A DNA stretch of 8,387 nt from NCBI GenBank assembly GCA_002389055.1, contig DGNT01000017.1, forward strand, positions 1 through 8,387. The letters are read 5' to 3'. Source of the DNA: Alcanivorax sp. UBA4485 (GTDB lineage: Bacteria; Pseudomonadota; Gammaproteobacteria; Pseudomonadales; Alcanivoracaceae). The notes under the pieces are model-generated. The model was not told the DNA's origin. It did no database searches and saw nothing but the letters and a program-made list of their open reading frames with translations. Position 1 is the first letter of the stretch. The number at the start of each line of letters is the position of its first letter. A program made the translations under genes and the position numbers. Shown in pieces: positions 5,593 to 8,387 of this stretch.

Positions 5593-6512
5593 GCGGGCCC
5601 TGGCGTCCCGGCCTGTTCCTGCGGGGCATGGCCATGGGCGCCGCGGATGTGGTGCCCGGCGTGTCCGGCGGCACGCTGGCGCTGATCACCGGCATCTATC
5701 AGGAACTGATCGATACCCTCGGCGGCATCGGCCCGCGCCTGCTGGGCGTGTGGCGGCGCGAGGGGTTCGTGGCGTTCTGGCGGGCCGGCAATTTTACCTT
5801 CCTTTGCACGCTTTTGGCGGGAATCCTCACTAGCATTGCGTTACTGGCCCGGATGATCGGCTGGCTGCTGGAGAACCATCCGGTGCCGGTGTGGGCGTTC
5901 TTTTGTGGCCTGATTCTGGCCAGCATCGTGGTGGTGCTCAAGCCGCTGCAACAGCGCGGTCCGACCCAGGGCGTTGCCTTTCTGGTGGGTACCGTATTGG
6001 CGGCGCTGATCGCCCTGGCGCCCGGGTTGGGCGCCTATCCGGTGTCGCCGCTGATCTTTTTCCTGGGCGGCGCCCTGGCGATCTGCGCGATGATCCTGCC
6101 GGGTATTTCCGGCAGCTTTATACTGCTGCTGCTGGGGTTGTACCCCTCGGTGCTGGCCGCGGTGGAGCAGGGCGACTGGCCGTTGTTGCTGGCGTTCATG
6201 GCCGGCTGCGCCTGCGGTTTGCTGGCGTTCGTGCGGCTGTTGAAATGGCTGCTGGCGCGCCACCACGACACCGTGATGGCGTTGCTCGGTGGCTTCATGG
6301 CCGGCTCGCTGGTGAAGCTGTGGCCCTGGCGGTTGAGCGTCGAGGGCGGTCTCGGCGACCGCTGGCTGTGGCCGGCGGAATACGCCCGCGCGGTGCAGGG
6401 CTCCAGCGACCTGCTCGCGGCCCTGGTGATGATGGCGGTGGGTCTGGTGTTGGTGTGGTTACTTTCTTTCGCCGCGCCCGGGCATAATGAGGTCACTGAA
6501 ACGGACGAGTAA
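5589..6512 (+). CDS. DUF368 membrane protein, probable undecaprenyl-phosphate translocase
   Basis: This 307-residue polytopic inner-membrane protein belongs to the DUF368 family. It shows the family's two related loops in opposite halves: ADVVPGVSGGTLALITGIY (DVVPGVSGGT at residues 20-29) and MILPGISGSFILLLLGLYP (LPGISGS at about 170-176). Hydrophobic stretches suggest roughly eight or more membrane segments with internal pseudo-repeat symmetry. DUF368 proteins (PopT) have been reported to return undecaprenyl phosphate across the inner membrane for reuse in cell-wall synthesis, and I infer that role here from family membership. Start: ATG overlaps the pcm stop as ATGA, with GGGG (5579-5582) 6 nt upstream. 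The 3' end overlaps nlpD by 26 nt. An earlier or alternative reading is simply 'uncharacterised membrane protein'; family assignment is firm, function less so. Confidence 0.9.
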   Translation: MSGPWRPGLFLRGMAMGAADVVPGVSGGTLALITGIYQELIDTLGGIGPRLLGVWRREGFVAFWRAGNFTFLCTLLAGILTSIALLARMIGWLLENHPVPVWAFFCGLILASIVVVLKPLQQRGPTQGVAFLVGTVLAALIALAPGLGAYPVSPLIFFLGGALAICAMILPGISGSFILLLLGLYPSVLAAVEQGDWPLLLAFMAGCACGLLAFVRLLKWLLARHHDTVMALLGGFMAGSLVKLWPWRLSVEGGLGDRWLWPAEYARAVQGSSDLLAALVMMAVGLVLVWLLSFAAPGHNEVTETDE

Positions 6513-7287
6513 CCTTTTGCGTGTTTTGCTCTCCACATTGTTGTCGTTGTGCCTGTGCGGCTGCGCGGTAGGCAACCCGCCGCCGGTGGTGGATATCTAT
6601 CAGCGCGACAGCAAAGCCAGCAAGGTGACCTCGGGCAGCCACCGGGTGGCGCGCGGCGAAACCCTGTATTCGATTGCCTGGCGTTACGGCTGGGATTACC
6701 GGGCGCTGGCCGAGGCCAACGACATCGGCGCGCCGTACACCATCTACCCCGGCCAGACCCTCTCTTTCGCCGGCGGGCCCAAGCAGGCCACCCGGCCGTC
6801 CCGTCCGGCCACTTCGTCCAAGAGCGCGCCCTCCAAGCCGTCGTCCTCCGACGCCGCCCAGGCGGAACCGGCACCGCCACCACCGAAGCCCAAGCCCAGC
6901 ACCAACACCGGCCCGGTGAATTGGCAGTGGCCGGCGTCCGGCGAGGTGCTGGAGCGTTTCTCCCAGGCCTCCGGCGGGCGCCGCGGCATCACCATCGGCG
7001 ACCGCGAGGGCAGCCCGGTGCGCGCCGCCGCCGACGGGCGCGTGGTGTACCGGGGCAGCGGCCTCACCGGCTACGGCAACTTGCTGATCGTCAAGCACAA
7101 CGACCGCTGGCTGAGCGCCTACGCGCACAACAGCAGCCTGTTGGTCAAAGAAGGCGACCGGGTCAGCGCCGGCGACAAGATCGCCACCATGGGCGCCAGC
7201 GGCACCTTCCGCACTCAGCTTCACTTCGAGATCCGCAAGGACGGCCAGCCGGTGGACCCGCTCACCGTACTGCCGAACCGGTCCTGA
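6487..7287 (+). CDS. nlpD: LysM/LytM lipoprotein NlpD, murein amidase activator
   Basis: NlpD is a lipoprotein that activates a periplasmic amidase (AmiC in E. coli) for septal peptidoglycan splitting. The 266-residue product has a basic start (MRSLKRTSNLLR), a hydrophobic signal, and a lipobox LCGC with Cys26 as likely lipidation site (Cys24 at -2 is unusual). A LysM domain spans about 52-94 (HRVARGETLYSIAWRYGWDY), then a Pro/Ser/Lys-rich linker to about 148, then a LytM (M23) domain at 149-265 with AADGRVVY, GYGNLLIVKHNDRWLSAYAH and QLHFEIRKDGQPVDP. The catalytic HxxxD histidine is absent (GRRGITIGD) and the first His of HxH is Gln, so the domain is degenerate, as expected for a non-enzymatic activator. 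The start lies 26 nt inside the preceding gene with no good ribosome site. rpoS, often next, is not there. Confidence 0.93.
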   Translation: MRSLKRTSNLLRVLLSTLLSLCLCGCAVGNPPPVVDIYQRDSKASKVTSGSHRVARGETLYSIAWRYGWDYRALAEANDIGAPYTIYPGQTLSFAGGPKQATRPSRPATSSKSAPSKPSSSDAAQAEPAPPPPKPKPSTNTGPVNWQWPASGEVLERFSQASGGRRGITIGDREGSPVRAAADGRVVYRGSGLTGYGNLLIVKHNDRWLSAYAHNSSLLVKEGDRVSAGDKIATMGASGTFRTQLHFEIRKDGQPVDPLTVLPNRS

Positions 7288-7288
7288 T

Positions 7289-8200
7289 ATGAACGCCGAC
7301 ACCGAACATCATCACCGCCGCCTTCTTACCCTGGCCGCCAGCGCCTCGGTGGCCACCGCGCTGATATTGATCGCGGTGAAAACCGTGGCCTGGATGATGA
7401 CCGGCTCGGTCAGTCTGCTGGCGTCGCTGGTCGACTCGGTGATGGATTCCCTGGCGTCGCTGATGAACTTCGCCGCGATCCGTTATTCGCTGGTGCCCGC
7501 CGACGACGAGCACCGCTTCGGCCACGGTAAAGCGGAAGCGCTGGCCGGCCTCGGCCAGGCGGTGCTGATCGGCGGTTCGGCGCTGTACCTGCTCAAGGAA
7601 GCGGTGCTGAAACTGATCGAGCCGGCGCCGCTGGAGGCCACCACCCTGGGCGTCGGGGTGATGGTGTTCTCGATCCTGCTCACCGCGTTGTTGCTGGTGC
7701 TGCAGCGTTATGTGGTGCGGCGCACCGGCTCCACCGCCATCGACGCGGACGCGCTGCATTACCTGTCCGACCTGGCGGTGAACGTGGGTATTATTTTCAC
7801 GCTGATCGTGGCCGGCTACGGGTTCGAGGAAATCGACGGCATCGTCGGCCTGGTGATCGCGGTTTATATTCTGCGCTCGGCCTGGAAGATCGGTTGGGAC
7901 TCCACTCAACTGCTGCTCGATCATGAGCTGCCCGGCGAGGTGCGCGATGTGATCAGCGCGGTGGTCGCCGAGCAGGAAGACGCGCTGGGCTTCCATGATC
8001 TGCGCACCCGCCAGTCCGGGCGCACCCAGTTCATTCAGCTGCACGTGGACATGGACCAGAACCTGCCGCTGCGCGAGGCCCACGACCTTGGCGAGCGCAT
8101 CCGCGCCGGCATCGTGGCGCACTATCCGGCAGCAGAAGTGATCATCCACCACGATCCCGTCGCCGAGCGCCCCCACGTGCCCATCGACGAGTACCACTAG
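7289..8200 (+). CDS. fieF: Cation diffusion facilitator, FieF/YiiP type
   Basis: A proton-coupled exporter of divalent cations (Zn2+, Fe2+, Cd2+ in E. coli FieF) in the inner membrane. The 303-residue product has about six membrane segments in residues 12-205 and a cytoplasmic C-terminal domain. All metal sites of YiiP can be matched with a constant offset of 4: transport site Asp49, Asp53 (SLVDSVMDSLAS), His157 and Asp161 (DALHYLSDLAVN); site B Asp72, His75, His79 (ADDEHRFGHGKAEAL); C-terminal site His236, His252, His287 and Asp289. The His-rich N-terminus (TEHHHRR) may also bind metal. It starts 1 nt after the nlpD stop, without a clear ribosome site, so it is probably translated by coupling. 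No metal-responsive operator is visible upstream. The exact metal preference is unknown. Confidence 0.93.
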   Translation: MNADTEHHHRRLLTLAASASVATALILIAVKTVAWMMTGSVSLLASLVDSVMDSLASLMNFAAIRYSLVPADDEHRFGHGKAEALAGLGQAVLIGGSALYLLKEAVLKLIEPAPLEATTLGVGVMVFSILLTALLLVLQRYVVRRTGSTAIDADALHYLSDLAVNVGIIFTLIVAGYGFEEIDGIVGLVIAVYILRSAWKIGWDSTQLLLDHELPGEVRDVISAVVAEQEDALGFHDLRTRQSGRTQFIQLHVDMDQNLPLREAHDLGERIRAGIVAHYPAAEVIIHHDPVAERPHVPIDEYH

Positions 8201-8215
8201 CGTCTATTTTGGGGT

Positions 8216-8236
8216 GGGGCCCTCCAGCTGGGCCCC
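8216..8236 (+). terminator. GC-rich hairpin after fieF, possible operon 3' end
   Basis: GGGGCCC (8216-8222) and GGGCCCC (8230-8236) form a perfect 7-bp stem with a 7-base loop, starting 16 nt after the fieF stop. No T-run follows (GGGTCG comes next); a TATTTT lies before the stem. It is therefore not a textbook intrinsic terminator in either direction, but it could protect an mRNA 3' end or mark a factor-dependent stop. Confidence 0.3.
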
Positions 8237-8250
8237 GGGTCGTAGCACGG

Positions 8251-8318
8251 ATTGTGGGAGCGGGCCTCGCCCGCGAAAGGGAGCGCAGCTCCCGGCAAAG
8301 GTTGCCCCGCAGGGCTCC
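8251..8318. repeat. REP-like palindromic repeat cluster
   Basis: After ATTGTGGGA comes GCGGGC-CTC-GCCCGC (8260-8274). It is followed within a few bases by GGGAGC-GCA-GCTCCC (8279-8293), GGCAA-AGG-TTGCC (8294-8306) and GCCC-CGCA-GGGC (8304-8315). The first three are perfect short stems with 3-base loops. The opening TGTGGGAGCGGGC...GCCCGCGAA closely resembles extragenic palindromes (REP elements) common in Pseudomonas and relatives, which are spread by RAYT transposases. Copies elsewhere in the genome cannot be seen from here, so the repeat status is inferred from its form and intergenic site. The rest of 8201-8387 shows no coding sequence I can support. Confidence 0.6.
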
Positions 8319-8387
8319 AGAGATCTTTCTCTCCAGAGAGCCCGCACCGGGATCGGGTGTGCCCCTCCAGGACACGCTGCAAGTACG

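Noticed and set aside
6459..6488. Promoter ending in CATAAT just before nlpD
   Set aside because: The -10-like hexamer matches well, but the best -35 is TTACTT (2 of 6) and transcription would begin inside nlpD, downstream of its ATG.
8142..8382. Minus-strand open frames across the tail
   Set aside because: They run through the hairpin cluster and the fieF 3' end, show no recognisable domain, and look like chance frames in GC-rich repeat DNA.

Overview
This is a gene-dense, high-G+C window with every recognisable gene on the + strand. It carries a classic gammaproteobacterial housekeeping block: pyrG (3' end only), kdsA, eno, ftsB, ispD, ispF, truD, pcm, a DUF368 membrane protein, nlpD and a FieF-type cation efflux gene. 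About 190 bases of non-coding, hairpin-rich DNA close the window. The order pyrG-kdsA-eno-ftsB-ispD-ispF-truD matches Pseudomonas and related marine gammaproteobacteria. The high G+C, the protein flavours and a REP-like tail repeat (beginning TGTGGGAGCGGGC) point to a Pseudomonadales/Oceanospirillales-type organism, possibly Alcanivorax-like. The genus is an inference and cannot be fixed from this sequence.

Layout: 1-83 is the end of CTP synthase. 95-940 is kdsA (Kdo-8-phosphate synthase, for lipopolysaccharide). 971-2263 is enolase. 2327-2638 is the divisome protein FtsB. 2631-3844 holds ispD and ispF, two steps of the MEP isoprenoid pathway. 3841-4896 is truD (tRNA pseudouridine-13 synthase). 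4936-5592 is pcm (L-isoaspartyl repair methyltransferase). 5589-6512 is a DUF368 protein, a family linked to undecaprenyl-phosphate recycling. 6487-7287 is nlpD (amidase-activator lipoprotein). 7289-8200 is a FieF/YiiP-like cation diffusion facilitator. 8201-8387 is intergenic.

Spacing from ftsB onward is very tight: overlaps of 8, 16, 4, 4 and 26 nt and one gap of 1 nt, broken only by 39 nt between truD and pcm. Much of the window is therefore probably co-transcribed and translationally coupled. Many products serve the cell envelope: KdsA for lipid A-core, IspD/IspF for the isoprenoid precursors of undecaprenyl phosphate, DUF368 for its probable recycling, and FtsB and NlpD for septation and daughter-cell separation.

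I found no undescribed multi-gene system; this is mostly core genome. The points worth a second look are departures from the usual neighbourhood (surE missing between truD and pcm, DUF368 present between pcm and nlpD, fieF where rpoS is often found) and small regulatory-looking structures: a hairpin over the eno ribosome binding site, a 19-codon mini-ORF ending in ATGA on the ftsB start, a tandem repeat at the pcm start, and the REP-like tail.
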